From Haemonchus contortus (Eukaryota; Nematoda; Chromadorea; Rhabditida; Trichostrongylidae), in contig LS997563.1 in NCBI GenBank assembly GCA_000469685.2, forward strand, positions 13,431,440 through 13,495,439: DNA of 64,000 nt. Reading direction: 5' to 3'. This document shows, piece by piece, positions 26,156 through 37,706 of this stretch; position 1 is the first letter of the stretch, and each line of letters opens with the position of its first letter. Position numbers and translations under genes: made by a program. The notes under the pieces are model-generated. The model made no database searches. It was not told where the DNA came from and was given only the letters and a program-made list of their open reading frames with translations.

Positions 26156-26703
26156 TCAGGTTGATGCATAATTATTGCGGATTTTTTTCCAGCAAATTTT
26201 CCTCAAAGGAACTATAGAAATACTAAGCAAAGACATATTCAAACAATTACTCCGGAACTTATTCACTATCTACGTCAAGCACTGCTTCTCATTGATTAGT
26301 TAGTCGGATCCCAGAAGCGAAGAAGTTTTATCCTTACGGGTGATCCACGCCTTGACATCGGCCATGAAGCCATCCAAATCGACGTAACTTCTATTCTCTA
26401 GTCATTTTTTCGATGAACGGTTGACGAGATAATCCATAAGAGTTTCTGCTGGTGAATATGGCAGATTTAGAGGCAGATCCCATTTCTTGGTTGGCTCTGG
26501 CTGATTTTTCGATCGCTGAAAAGTTACTGAGATCGCGGAATGACTGTGCCACCTTCAATCTTTCTCGAAGTAGTTAAGCCTAATTTCGCGAATATGCGGA
26601 TGGTTTTTTGAGTATATTCTTGTAGAGGAAATCAAGTAGATCATTTCTAGTAAAAACCCGAACTCAATCTTCAAATTCTATCGAGAATTATGCATCAACC
26701 TAA
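26156..26703 (-). mobile_element. Internally deleted mariner element, copy 4
   Basis: AGGTTGATGCATAATTATTG at the left and GAATTATGCATCAACCTAAT at the right. On the minus strand the N-terminal remnant (NYFEK) is followed directly by a segment resembling the end of the catalytic domain (KKWDLPL, then PYSP in a nearby frame), then by the C-terminal region. With 25829-26075 it makes a large inverted repeat. Confidence 0.86.
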
Positions 26704-27624
26704 TAGATTTGCGGGCACAAGCTGCAGATGATTGATTTTGAAGTCCCACTCTGTGAAAGTCGGACGGAGGAGGGATTTCCGCGTTTTATAACTGAGCTCG
26801 CAGATGGTTTTATCAAGCGAGAGTGAAATGGGAAAACTAGAAAACGACAGTGACCAGGCTTTTCCGTTGGCAGCGAAACGGGAGTCCAGACGTATTCATT
26901 TGTTCGCACTAATCGTTTTACCGAGTTGGCTTGAACCCACCGTAGGAGTTGCTCTTCCTACTGCAGTGAACTGTGAGTCCCTAGTGAAACGAGAAAGCCA
27001 CTAAAACCCAGAAAGCAATATTCCAGTGGGCGTGAAATCTATTGCAAACTGGGCTCCTAATGCGTTTCTTCGCCAGCTTTCAGGCATGAGTCCTTTTTAA
27101 AACACTTTTTCATTCCTTTGGCTATCCATAAAGGAAGGAAATCTCTCAGTTGGGATTTTGCATAATGTTCCCTCAAGTGCTTTGGGTAATAAATTAAAGT
27201 AATAGCAACTGTGTCTTGTGGTAGAATAGAAGAGTAAACAACAACATAAACAACGTAACATAGAAATGAAGTGTTTGGGAAAAAGATCTTGGGACAAGCA
27301 ACAACCAAGCTGTCGTGGTCCAATAGTTCAGGTGACGACCCCAACGGAGACACAGAGAAGGCAATACGTTCATGGTTTGCCCTGATTTGGACTCAGAGGG
27401 TAAAGTGATCTCAAGCGTTGCAAGACAAACACACCTTCGAATATGAAGTTATGCCGAAAACACTGTACTAACGTTAGAAAGCTCCTGCAAGGGTGCGTAG
27501 AGAATTGGATCACGTAGCATACCAATGGAAACAAATCTCATTGCGATTTCTCTTGCAGGAACTCAATTCTATTCCTTTATACAAAATAATTCTCAGGCCA
27601 CTGGGTAGTTTCTGGGTAGAACTG
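26704..27624. other. Intergenic, nothing recognised
   Basis: No gene or shared repeat recognised; a 98-codon minus frame at 27057-27353 has no domain. Confidence 0.4.
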
Positions 27625-28060
27625 ATGCACTGGCAAGTGGCGTACTGTCACACACGCATGGCCCGGAAACCCATTCTCAGCTCGATATTAGCCCAAGCCA
27701 ATTAGTCTTTCATCCCTCCGGGGTCAATTAATTGGTCCAGACTCGTCTGGGAGGATAGGAGCCGTGACCTGCCACCCCAAGTCGTTGTATAGGTCTCATA
27801 CGCATTCAATGCGCCACTACGATTCTGAACGGAAGCCGAATGTGAGGGCGCCCTCCCTCACACGGAATTGATCAACGCCCAAAACTTTATTCAATTTACC
27901 GAAGTTCATGGAGGAAAGGCTGTCAGAAGCAAAAAAATCTCCTGCTCTCTGAATATGCTTCAAGATCTGCAAAAAGTTTTTTTTTTCGTGAAAGTTGCGG
28001 TTTCCGAGGGAGAATTAGTATGTGGGTTGTGTGCTCGGTCTTAGTTTAGATGCGAGTAGG
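27625..28060 (+). mobile_element. tRNA-derived SINE with long body, copy 6
   Basis: The head is eroded (TGGCAAGTGGCGTACTGTCAC is kept, the B box is degraded). The body GACTCGTCTGGGAGGATAGG, GTATAGGTCTCATACGC, then TTCATGGAGGAAAGGCTGTC and AATATGCTTCAAGATCTGC matches the 16.3-kb copy. Confidence 0.78.
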
Positions 28061-28410
28061 TTGTTGGCTATGTTCGAACATACACTTATTTAAGGAGATA
28101 GATTCGGAAAAGGAAAAGGTAAGTTAACAAACAAAGTATCCCAGGTCTGTCATCAGATTGGTGAAGCCCAACATCAGAAAAATAACAGTTCGAGGCAAAA
28201 GAAAAGCAAAGGCTATAAGAAAAAAAATATGAGGGGGGAGGGGGGGGGAGGGGTGGGATATTCTCCGGCATCGGGACTGATTAGCCCCCGAAGACTCTAT
28301 CCTTCGTTTATAGTTAGTTTCTGCGTGTTCGAGCGCTCTATATGTATATGCTGTCGGCAATATAAATTGAATTGCGCCTCAATACGGCAGCGACCACGTG
28401 TTTGTATTGA
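28061..28410. other. Intergenic with a G-rich tract
   Basis: A purine tract at 28228-28256 is dominated by runs of G. No gene. Confidence 0.4.
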
Positions 28411-28690
28411 AGACGGCGGGGGTGGTGTAATGGCAAGTGGTGCACTATCCCACACACACGGTCAACGGTTCGAATCCCGGATCGATATTCGCCTAGGCCT
28501 ACCCAGCCTTCCTTTCTCCGGGGTCGGTTAATCGGTATCAGACTCGTCTGGGAGGAAAAAAACACTGCCTTGTACATCGGCTGGTCACCGCAATTCATTG
28601 TATAGGCCACATACGCATGACGCCACTACGATTTTGAATAGAAGTCGAGTGCGTTGGCGCATTCCTCGGACTTTATCCTAATCCTTTGAT
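28411..28690 (+). mobile_element. tRNA-derived SINE, copy 7
   Basis: A box TGGTGTAATGG and B box GGTTCGAATCCC are both intact. The body is complete to about ATTCCTCGGACTTTATCC. Confidence 0.86.
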
Positions 28691-28750
28691 CTTTGAAGAT
28701 ACACATGTATACAGGTGATTGATGCAAAAAATTCTAATTCACCTTGAAGC

Positions 28751-29167
28751 GTGACAGTACTGGTTATTCTGGCCTCTAAGGCGTCACCTTCATATGTGTA
28801 TGGTCGCCATTTTCTCTTGAATCTCTCTCTTACTCAGAAATCTTCTATCTTTCTATGGTCTTTTAGAGATTTTATGACCCACTCTGATCATCACTACGAA
28901 ATGCAGTGCCGTTCTCAATATTCCGATCATTATGTATCGCAATTACCGATCGAGTGGATGAGAATCCACGCAACATTTCCTCACCAACGATCTGCTGATG
29001 ACGCGACCAGATATTGTAGCGACCAGATTCTCACATTTCTTACCATGCCTATTTCGCGATCCTACCAATTTGTCGTCTTAAAACCAAGATTTTCCATTCC
29101 ACAGCTCCACATTATTGAAGCTTTCGACGTAGGATGTAGATTCCCTGAATACAACCTGCTTTTATGA
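28751..29167 (+). CDS. Unidentified 138-codon open frame
   Basis: A single uninterrupted frame without recognised domain or repeat origin. It has a hydrophobic N-terminal third and a His-rich middle. No splice signals or polyadenylation signal clearly support it, so it may be chance. Confidence 0.2.
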   Translation: MTVLVILASKASPSYVYGRHFLLNLSLTQKSSIFLWSFRDFMTHSDHHYEMQCRSQYSDHYVSQLPIEWMRIHATFPHQRSADDATRYCSDQILTFLTMPISRSYQFVVLKPRFSIPQLHIIEAFDVGCRFPEYNLLL

Positions 29168-29333
29168 ATTTCCTTCACTTCGTTCTATATTCTGTTAATA
29201 GAGGCCATTTTGCAGCATGTGCCTCGAATTTATTTCCTCGCCACAGATTGTGATGGTCGGGATAGGACATTTATCGTTGAAGTAGGTGTCGCAATCATTA
29301 ACCCGGTGTGTCGTTAGGTCGCTTTTAAGCGGC

Positions 29334-29726
29334 AGAAATACCCGGGTAACGGAACTTCTCCCCTATCGCGGTATTCTCCCTTGCGGCATGCGGCAAATGT
29401 CACTGCAATTACCGTACTCACCCCTCCTCCCGTCAATCGATAGGACGCGATATTTTTCCTTGACTGGCTTGCTTTTTCGTTGGATTTTATCGTTTTTTCT
29501 TCTGTTTCTTTTTAGTTTTCATGTTTATTAGACTTGATTAATTGAAATGACTCCTCCTATATAAACGACGATCAAGACCGCATTCGAATTGAAAAGAGTG
29601 GCCGGCCAATTCAAATAATTTAAGGACTTCCTACCTCCAGTCTTCCATCGAATTCCTGCGATAGGCAGCGGGTGCGGCGTGTGCGACGCCGTGTTAGGGG
29701 AGAAGTTCCCGGACCCAGAAATACCC
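29334..29726. mobile_element. Mutator-like MITE (family D), copy 1, with 10-bp target duplication
   Basis: The element at 29344-29716 (373 bp) starts GGGTAACGGAACTTCTCCCC and ends GGGGAGAAGTTCCCGGACCC, its near reverse complement. It is flanked by the exact 10-bp direct repeat AGAAATACCC (29334-29343 and 29717-29726). No protein is encoded. Confidence 0.9.
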
Positions 29727-30865
29727 ATCACAACTGTTGATATATCTTCGCAAAATATGATTTGCAAATTTTTGGATTCCGAAGAGTAAAAAAGCGAGGA
29801 AGCTCTCAGTAAGTAGGAATGTTTGTTAGTGCCAACTACAATGAGGCAGTGAAGTGTGGAAACATCCAGTAATCGGAAGCAGCAGTGTCTCAACTGTTTA
29901 GAGATTAGAGAAAAGCTTCTAGGGGTACTACATGAGCTCCGTTTTGCTTTCTGTTAAAACGTGCTGTCTGGTGTTGCCATGTAGCTCCAGTAGTACAGGT
30001 TCCATAGCAGACGTATTTCTGACATTTAGCGTTTCTGTTATGAAAGCCGTAGTCGAGTTTTATGACCTCTAGGCTCTGAAGAACGCGGTTATGCCGAAAC
30101 GTCGGCCTAATGAATCTTACATAAAATCTCGTGAGTAGTTCAAGAAATCATCTCAGTAATGCATCTGGCCTTCCAGACAAATTTCTTGATGAATTTTCCT
30201 TCGGGTAGTAAGTTCCTTCGCTGGAGACTGCTGGAGAATAGCAGCCAATTCTCTGCTCGTCCGCGCTCTCTCGCAAACATAGCGCTCGGAGCGCTTAATC
30301 TCAGCCGGTTAGACAGCCTCACTAACCAATAAGATATGCGGCGAACGCCCGTTCCGCGCGTCCGTTGAAACCAGGTCACCCCGCCCACTTCGTGAGCGGC
30401 GCGGCCCACTGCAATCTCGGCATTATAGTACCACTAAGTGTCAGTGGAGCTTCTAATTTGCACCAGTCAGTCTTATCTTTGCTTCAAGTTGACTGCCATG
30501 GACCAAATGCAAATCGTATGCCCCACTGACAACTGCGAAGTCCGTCAAGAATCGTGAGCAGACGCGCCACGGCTGCGGCATGACCCAGTTTCGACGGAAT
30601 CGCGGAACAGGGCGCATCCAGGATGTTCGTTTCTATGCTTGATGTTTGATGGAAGCAGGTGCGGCTTCATTTGAGGTCAGTGATTTCGTATATTGGTTTT
30701 TTATGATTGTGCTTTGAAAAAACCCGGAATGGTGTGAATAAACATATGGCCGGAGGTTGCCGCTAGTGAGGATTAGCAATCTCGCTCACAGTGCTCAGAG
30801 ATAAATTGATATGAAAAAAGCTCCGATTTTTTGGCTCATGGTGTTATTCTGAGCATACGGTACAT
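29727..30865. other. Intergenic, nothing recognised
   Basis: A GC-rich stretch at about 30290-30420 carries AACCAAT at 30324 but no associated coding exon. Confidence 0.4.
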
Positions 30866-31090
30866 GATTGCGTCCGAGGATGCGCCTTATTGCGCGGCGT
30901 AAATCGTGGCGATTCGAACGACTCTGACGCCTATTATTGGAGCACGAACTTGAAGTAGAAGATTAGTAGGGTCAGCCGATCCTAGTAATCCCCTCTACAA
31001 ATCAAGTCAAATCTGAGCAACAGTGATAGGCACTAAAGTCGTTTAAAGCGTCACAAAATTTGCCGCGCACATCCTCGGACGCACGTAAGT
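30866..31090. mobile_element. Foldback element family F, copy 2
   Basis: Left TTGCGTCCGAGGATGCG and right CATCCTCGGACGCACG are inverted repeats. The middle CCTATTATTGGAGCACGAAC and CAGTGATAGGCAC match the other family F copies. Confidence 0.82.
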
Positions 31091-31575
31091 TCAAGCCCAC
31101 CCCCCCCCCCCTTCAGGCTTTTTTGATATCGTAGGGCGCTTCCATAGTTTTAACACGTTGACGACAATGTCGCGCAATGCTGCGCGACGGTGCATTCCTC
31201 GATTAGAGTGTGTGTGCTCGATCCGTTTTTTGTGCAGATTTTCAATTTAGGCATATAAGAGTCTAAACTAGCACAGGTCACCTATGAAATTAAATCCAAG
31301 ACAGACATTTCATTTCCATTAGCAATCAACAATCATGAATTGTTTGGAAACAATCTAAGCAACAAAACTTACTGCATTTTGCCTTAGTCCTCTTGGCCAG
31401 GCTCCTCGCGGTCTACCTGCCTGATGTTGCAGAGATCGAACTATAGCAGTCGGAGCAAGCAGTTCTTCAGAGAAAACAGCTCATAAAATTGGAGAGGCGG
31501 CTCGCATTTGTCCACCTATGGATCGGTTCCAACAGGCTCTATAAAAGGTTAATCTATCATACCTTTGAGCGTCGT
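31091..31575. other. Intergenic with poly-C tract
   Basis: A run of C lies at 31099-31111. On the minus strand, a stretch around 31390-31480 stays open up to a GTAAG donor-like site, a possible exon linked to the candidate at 31576, but this is weak. Confidence 0.3.
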
Positions 31576-31818
31576 TCACCCATATATTCTCTGCTCCTTC
31601 ATCGTAGTCGCATCTGGGGTCTCAGTGTCAAAATCATCAGTGTCAGGAACAACAGCAGGAGCCATATCGTCGCCGTCTAAACCACCTGCAGCATCATCGT
31701 CGCTGTCGAGCGGCCAGTTGTCAGAACTTTCGTTGAAGTCTCCCAATTCAATATCCGGGACCCTCATGATGACAAAAATAGTCGCAAGGATAATAGTGCT
31801 CTCAGAGATCCTATTCAT
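31576..31818 (-). CDS. Candidate small acidic secreted protein or first exon
   Basis: An 80-codon frame. Residues 6-18 are hydrophobic (IILATIFVIM), like a signal peptide, and residues 25-70 are very rich in Asp and Glu with few basic residues. Such composition is unlikely from this AT-rich background. GTGAAC near the end could be a splice donor, with more exons at lower coordinates. No family is recognised. Confidence 0.3.
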   Translation of the reverse strand: MNRISESTIILATIFVIMRVPDIELGDFNESSDNWPLDSDDDAAGGLDGDDMAPAVVPDTDDFDTETPDATTMKEQRIYG

Positions 31819-33131
31819 ATACCCCTAATTCAAATTTATCATCGCAAAATTTGAAATTACCCCAAGTAGCCACAAAGTTTGGGCAAAACTCGAATACTGC
31901 TGGAAGGTTTGCGAGATACTCTCTCGCACCGTTTGTTGACAAATGTTTTTGACTGTAATCACTCATTTTTTAGAGAAATTACAAATTTTCAAAAAAGAAA
32001 CTGTCTCGTCTTGCGGGACAGACATGAAAAAATGGCTCGTCGTCAAAGTGTTATAGACGTGGCGACCGACCGACCGACCGACGCCGTTCCTGGCTACGGG
32101 TCGACAACGCAGGACAGATTGCGTTGAGAGCCGCGTGAGCGGTATCATCTGCCCAGTGTTGGAAATAGCAACGCCATCGGTCTTTTGGTCGACTCGTCGT
32201 TGAGCTCTGAAAGCAACCGTACACGCGATACGGATGACAAGGTAGACGCTTGTATGTGCTGTTGGTACGCAACTGCAGACGGTTACTCCCTCCGCTAATA
32301 CGAGCGGTGAGCGCTGGCGTCCGCACCAGTACTTTGCTGCCCCCGTTCTGTATAATGTTACCTTCATTAACGACGTATGCATGACTGGCCTGGCACTCGT
32401 ATGATCGGCTATTCCCGTCGTTCGTGTATGGGTGTGGGATGTGCAAGCCTATTCTCAATCTCGTTGTAAACTAATCTTTTTACCTTACAGTTTTTACTAT
32501 CAACCAATTCTTTGGAGGTGAATTCTTGTGGTGGACCAAGTTTATTGAGGGCATTCAAGACGGCCCTTTGCTCTTCTTCTTCGATCTCTCATAAATCTGC
32601 TTGAATGCTCTCGGTCCTGCTGATCCTTTCTATATCCTCGAGGCAGATCTACCCTGTTTTGCTCGGTGATTCGTGGCAAACGGAAAGGCTATACCTACGA
32701 AGAGGTCTCTCGAGTAATTCCAGTCCCAACGGTCGTTATAAGATTGAGTCGTGGATGCTGTGCCAAGGCTTTTCGACCCCGGCACGTTCTCTTTCCTCTG
32801 CTCTCGTTCATTGACTGATTGACCACCGTTTGGTAACAAAGGTGATGGTCTGTACATTTTTTCTACAACGATATACTGTGGTCACTGAAGTGGAGAGGTT
32901 GCTCGCTCGAAAATCTGCGTGATTCGCCAGCGGATTACGGATTACCTTTGAAGTGCTAGTGTGCACGGCTCGGTCCTAAGCTTCATTATTACAAAGAACA
33001 CTGACAGTTACTCAATTTTCTTCTCCTGTATATTGTGTCGTCGGATAGTGGAACCTGGTATTGAGTATTGCGGATACAGTATTGTTGTATTGCGGATCCA
33101 CTACGACCAAGAGTGACCCGGCTGAGGAGCC
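31819..33131. other. Intergenic with two overlapping long minus frames
   Basis: Minus-strand frames at 31963-32382 (139 codons) and 32051-32458 (135 codons) overlap in different frames. Neither resembles a known protein. ACCGACCGACCG at about 32067-32082 recalls the family C foldback interior, so part of this may be a decayed repeat. Confidence 0.35.
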
Positions 33132-33548
33132 CTCAGGCTATGGGTAACGGAACTTCTCCCCTATCGCGGCATTCTCCCTTGTGGCATGCGGCAAATGTCA
33201 CTGCAATTACCGTACTCAACCCGCCTCCCGCCAATCGATAGGACGCGATATTTTTCCTTGACTGGCTTGTTTTTTCATTTGATTTTATCGTTTTTTCTTC
33301 TGTTTCTTTTTAGTTTTCATGTTTATTAGACTTAATTAATTGAAATGACTCCTCCTATATAAACGACGATTAAAACCGCATTGGAATTAAAAAAAGCGGC
33401 CAGCCAATTCAAATAATTAAAGGACTCCCTACCTTACAAACTGCGCGCTCCAATCTTCCATCGCAATCCTGTGATAGGCGGCGGGTGCGGCGTGTGCGAC
33501 GCCGTGTTATGGGAGAAGTTCCCGGACTCTCAGGCTATTTATACCCCT
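33132..33548. mobile_element. Mutator-like MITE (family D), copy 2, with 10-bp target duplication
   Basis: The element at 33142-33538 (397 bp) shares the GGGTAACGGAACTTCTCCCC start and nearly the whole interior with copy 1. Its flanks are the exact 10-bp repeat CTCAGGCTAT (33132-33141 and 33539-33548). Confidence 0.9.
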
Positions 33549-34596
33549 CGGCCGGGTCCAGAGATCAAAGTACAAACCATACGCAACCATTGACCGCTCC
33601 ATGTTGATGATGCTGAAAGAACATCACATTCCCTTCTTGGTGGTCGATCACCCATCTCGACGAATGAGGGAATTAGGGCTATGGTAGTTATTGCTGCTTT
33701 TGTTTGAACATAATAAGTTATTGTGGGTATTGTAGCACTTGCTACATATTCTATGCTTATTTTGATTCCCAGATGGTAATGAATTCCCAGTACGCAGACT
33801 GTTGTTTTAAGGGCGAACCGAGGGTATGCTTTAATGAAGTATTTTCTATGGCTTGCCACACATTAGTAATCCGATTATGGGGAAGCAGACACGGGAGTGA
33901 AAGCATCCCTGTATCTGAAGTTATGCGGCCGTTGCTATGGGTAGTGAGAACTGTGAGCAACAGGGCAGAGTCCTCGAAAATGTTTGCAAATTGCCTTCTC
34001 CACTCCACTCAAAATTTTCACTAATCCTTCACCACCTTTTAAATATAAGTACGGATGCATGTGTATATGTGTATGTATGTGCATGTGGGTTTGTATACAT
34101 CTACATGTGTGTGTCGTCAAATATGGAACAGGTGGAAATCTAACTGAGCGTGCTGGCCATGATGAACAATCCCGGTTCCAGCTTTCTAACTGGGAAGAGT
34201 AGAGGGGTAAGTCCAGAAAAATCCATCCTGTGTACTGAGCATCTGCTGGGCTCCGTCTTCGTCTTCTCCGAACATAATCATAATCGAACATCACGTTGTT
34301 TTTCTCTTTCAGAACCCATCAATTTCATTGCCTACATACCATTCGGTTGATCATCAATTCCTTCAGCAGAGCCAGTAACTTCTAACTCTTTCCTATCTTG
34401 AGCGAATATGATTGGCCCACTGGGACCTGGCAAGAACCTGGAGCGTTTTGTTCCTTTTTTTCTTTGTCTCTTACATCAGCTTATATGAAGGATCTGACCA
34501 TCGTGCCGCCTGCGGTCCTGATGCTCCCTCAAGGTTGAATTTCATCCGCCGGGTCTTGGGTTGAGGGCGTCTACTTTCTTATTAATTCGAACAAAT
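33549..34596. other. Intergenic with a TG/TATG microsatellite
   Basis: A degenerate TGTATG/TGTGTG tract at about 34048-34118. Overlapping short frames on both strands; no gene is recognised. Confidence 0.45.
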
Positions 34597-34699
34597 CTTG
34601 ACCAACCAATGTAAGGTTGACTCGATTATGTCGTTGATGTTTTACTTCACTGTATTGTTATAGGCACCACTGCGTGCATCAAAATAAATAAATAAAAAC
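34597..34699 (+). repeat. Probable non-LTR retrotransposon 3' tail, copy 2
   Basis: CCAACCAATGTAAGGTTGAC ... CTGCGTGCATCAAAATAAAT plus AAATA repeats is homologous to 24322-24426. Confidence 0.55.
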
Positions 34700-35774
34700 C
34701 AAGGAAATTTCCTACTGATCAACAATGACCGCTAGCTCACTATGCTTGAGATGACTCACATCAGTCTCTGAGGCGTTGAGCAGGAGAACGGAAGAATGAA
34801 TGCAGTGCCGCTTGATCTTTGGCTTCTTTACGACTCCGTCGACCTTCTCAAATGTTCCCATGCACCTCGCTTCCTATCTGCTTGGCTCTGGAGCTACATA
34901 TACCTCCACCTTGTTGATTTCCATTCCCCATGATGTCACGTTTTCATTACCCTTTGGAAGGCATCGGTGGTCGTAATACAGAGGTTACAGTACGACTGCG
35001 GTACTTCTAGTCGTTCTATTCATTCATGTAATCAGTACGGTGGAAGACCTGACCAAAGGTTAATCGAATTATGTCGTTCCATTTCAACACCGTCAGGTTT
35101 GATTGGTTCAAACTGGTTTCATTAATGTATTGAAGTTGTCTGTTGTATAGGGAACGAAAGCCATCGTAATAAAACTGTTGTACTGATGCTTCCCATATGC
35201 TTATCTAATCAGGGAGAACGGGATATGCCAAAGAGATTACTGGTTTTCATGAAGGGCCAGAGAGAGAATGCCCATGTTCGAACTCTTTCATTGGGTCATC
35301 CCGCTAGTGATGTGCCTTCAGTCATGTCATCCTTTAAAAAAAAACTTACACCTAAAATCCACTCGCGACGATTTCTATGTGTTTTCACCACTGAAGTTGC
35401 TTCCTGGGGTCCATTGATGACTCGTTTCAATAAGACCTTCCAATCGTGCAGCTGATTTTAGAAAATCTACCTGCTTTGAGCGCGTTTCACCACATAAAGA
35501 GCTCTTTGATCTCGTTGATTTCGGAGCACTTTTCCAAGCATTTCTGCCCCGATCTGCTAGCACCTTTTGCCAGGAAAAAGCCACAGGTCGTCTTTTTGGG
35601 CAGATACAAATAGATTCTATTGATTATCGTGGCGTATCTAACACCTTCGAGACTTTTGTATTACTATGGGAAGGTTTTATGTGGCCCCTCGACAGTAGCT
35701 CTGGGTAGCAGCACTTGGTAGGCTTCAAATTGTCGTTAATAAAAAAAAAAAACCAATGCTGGAGCTGTTCCAGC
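34700..35774. other. Intergenic, nothing recognised
   Basis: A poly-A run at about 35741-35752 ends the interval. No gene or shared repeat was noticed. Confidence 0.4.
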
Positions 35775-36430
35775 TTATTCAGGCAGGAAGAAAAATTGAT
35801 TTAGATAATCCGCCTTTCTTTTTGCTTGAAGTTCCCTCCTCTGAAATTGGCAAGGTTTTGGAAAATGGCGTCATAAGCACATCTTTCATCGTCTTTTTCC
35901 TTCCTTCCCTATCAAAATCATATCCTAATATTAGTTGGCCTTTTGCAAACCTATTGGCACACTTGAGACACATTCTTTGACAGCATCCTTCACTATTCCG
36001 AAATCCATTAGTTGAGTCTTTGGGTAAGGTTGACAAACATCCTAGCTATGCAATTAGGTCCGGAAATACAGCCCTCATACCAATACTCCCTCTGAAACCG
36101 TAACTTTTCGGGGGAAATAAAATTTTTTGTAAAGCGTGGAGCATATTCAAAAGCTCGAGATTTCTTGTTGCTGTTACCATTTTGTTCAATCTCGTCAAAA
36201 GGATACGCCATGCATTCGACTTCCATTCAGAATCGTAGTGGCCTAATGAATGTGTATGTGGCCTATACAATGACTTGCGATGTGCAGCCGTTGTACAAGT
36301 CAGTGCTTCTATCCTCCCAGACGGGTCTGGTACCAATTAACCGATCCAGGAGGCTTGCAATGTTTGGTTGGCCCAAGCGAATATCGATCCGTAGGTCGAA
36401 ACTGTGACAGTGCGTGTGGGGTCGTGAACT
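35775..36430 (-). mobile_element. tRNA-derived SINE with full long body, copy 8
   Basis: Read on the minus strand: a worn head (36430 inwards), the body with GTATAGGCCACATACACATTC, then the long 3' part to 35775. This copy shows that the segment at 16600-16735 and that at 17066-17300 are normally contiguous. An 85-codon frame in the distal part (35779-36036) has no recognised domain. Confidence 0.75.
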
Positions 36431-37706
36431 TGATGTATCAAAAGTTTTTATTTTGCTAAATTGACATGGAATTTAAGCGAAAATTCATTCCCTCTCAATT
36501 CGACACTTCTTTGCTACTGAAGGAAATAGTTCAGAGAACTCAGAATGCTTCCTGAACGCATTTCTTCTTAGAACAGGAATTGAAATGCTTCATTCCGTTC
36601 TGGGAGGGGCCACTTGAATTTGTTTAAGATATAGAACATTCGGAAAGGCATTCAACCTACAAAGAAGAGAAGTCTTTCGAAGTGTCTCAAGCTTGTGACA
36701 CCCGCTCTCAATGGGGCAGGTCATATAAAGCCCATATTCTCTATAGCGACGTCACAGCTTAACCTTGCTTTCTTCTGAACTGCCGAACGAGGGCCTCATG
36801 TGCCCCCCTCTCCCTCCCTTCCCCCCCCCCCCAATTTCTCATTTTTCAGCCATCCTGTCTTCTTCGAACAAGGCCTGGGATGATTTGTTGTTTTTCATTT
36901 GCAACAGGATGGAGGCCTCTTCCGTTTGGGCGTTCCCATCTTTGTGTCGAGATTGTTCCCGAAAAAAAACTTGTGAAATGGTAGACTCATAGAGGATTCC
37001 AATGACAGTGCTTAGCACTGGTTCACAGCCCTTATTGCTTATGTTGGTATGGGCGAATGTGCCGCACTAGAGGTAATGTTTTGTAGAGAATGCCCTTTCT
37101 TTCTCATGTTCTTTCTCTTTTTCTTAAGAATAGGGCATTGTTGTGCGGGAGGAAGGATTCCTTCTGAAATTGGCGAACTGTCGACTTCATTCTCAATCGT
37201 AATTTCCTCATGGACATATTGACAGAATAATCTGAACGTTTTTCTAGAGGAAATCTTGTCTCATTCGACGTGGAACGCTATCGAACGCTTGCCATCAGAG
37301 CCGATCTCATTGCTGGCTTCTGTCTTTTTTGCTTTTTGTTGTTTTGCCAAGGGGAATATCTTTGGCGGCTTTTTTCAGCTAAATTGAGGCCCTCGATACG
37401 ATCGGTAATGCTCTTTTTCCTTATCCAATAATGAGTGGTACAACGAAAATTCTGAGGTGATGCTGGTCACCAGGCTCTTCAAGTCTGCAGTCGTACCATG
37501 GGATAAACAACGTAGTTTGAGACATTCGGTGGTAGTCGTACACTAGTCTGCCAATGAGCTGACGCCTACTGTTGCCACCTTCTAACGTTTGCACCGAGCC
37601 TATCGGACTTGAACGTACAAGCTTATTTGCCTAAAAAGAACATAAAATTGGGAATATTTCCGTCGGCTAATGCGCCGTTGAATGATGTGGTGATGAAGGA
37701 TAGGAC
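36431..37706. other. Intergenic with poly-C tract
   Basis: A run of 12 or 13 C at about 36820-36832. No gene or family is recognised. Confidence 0.4.
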
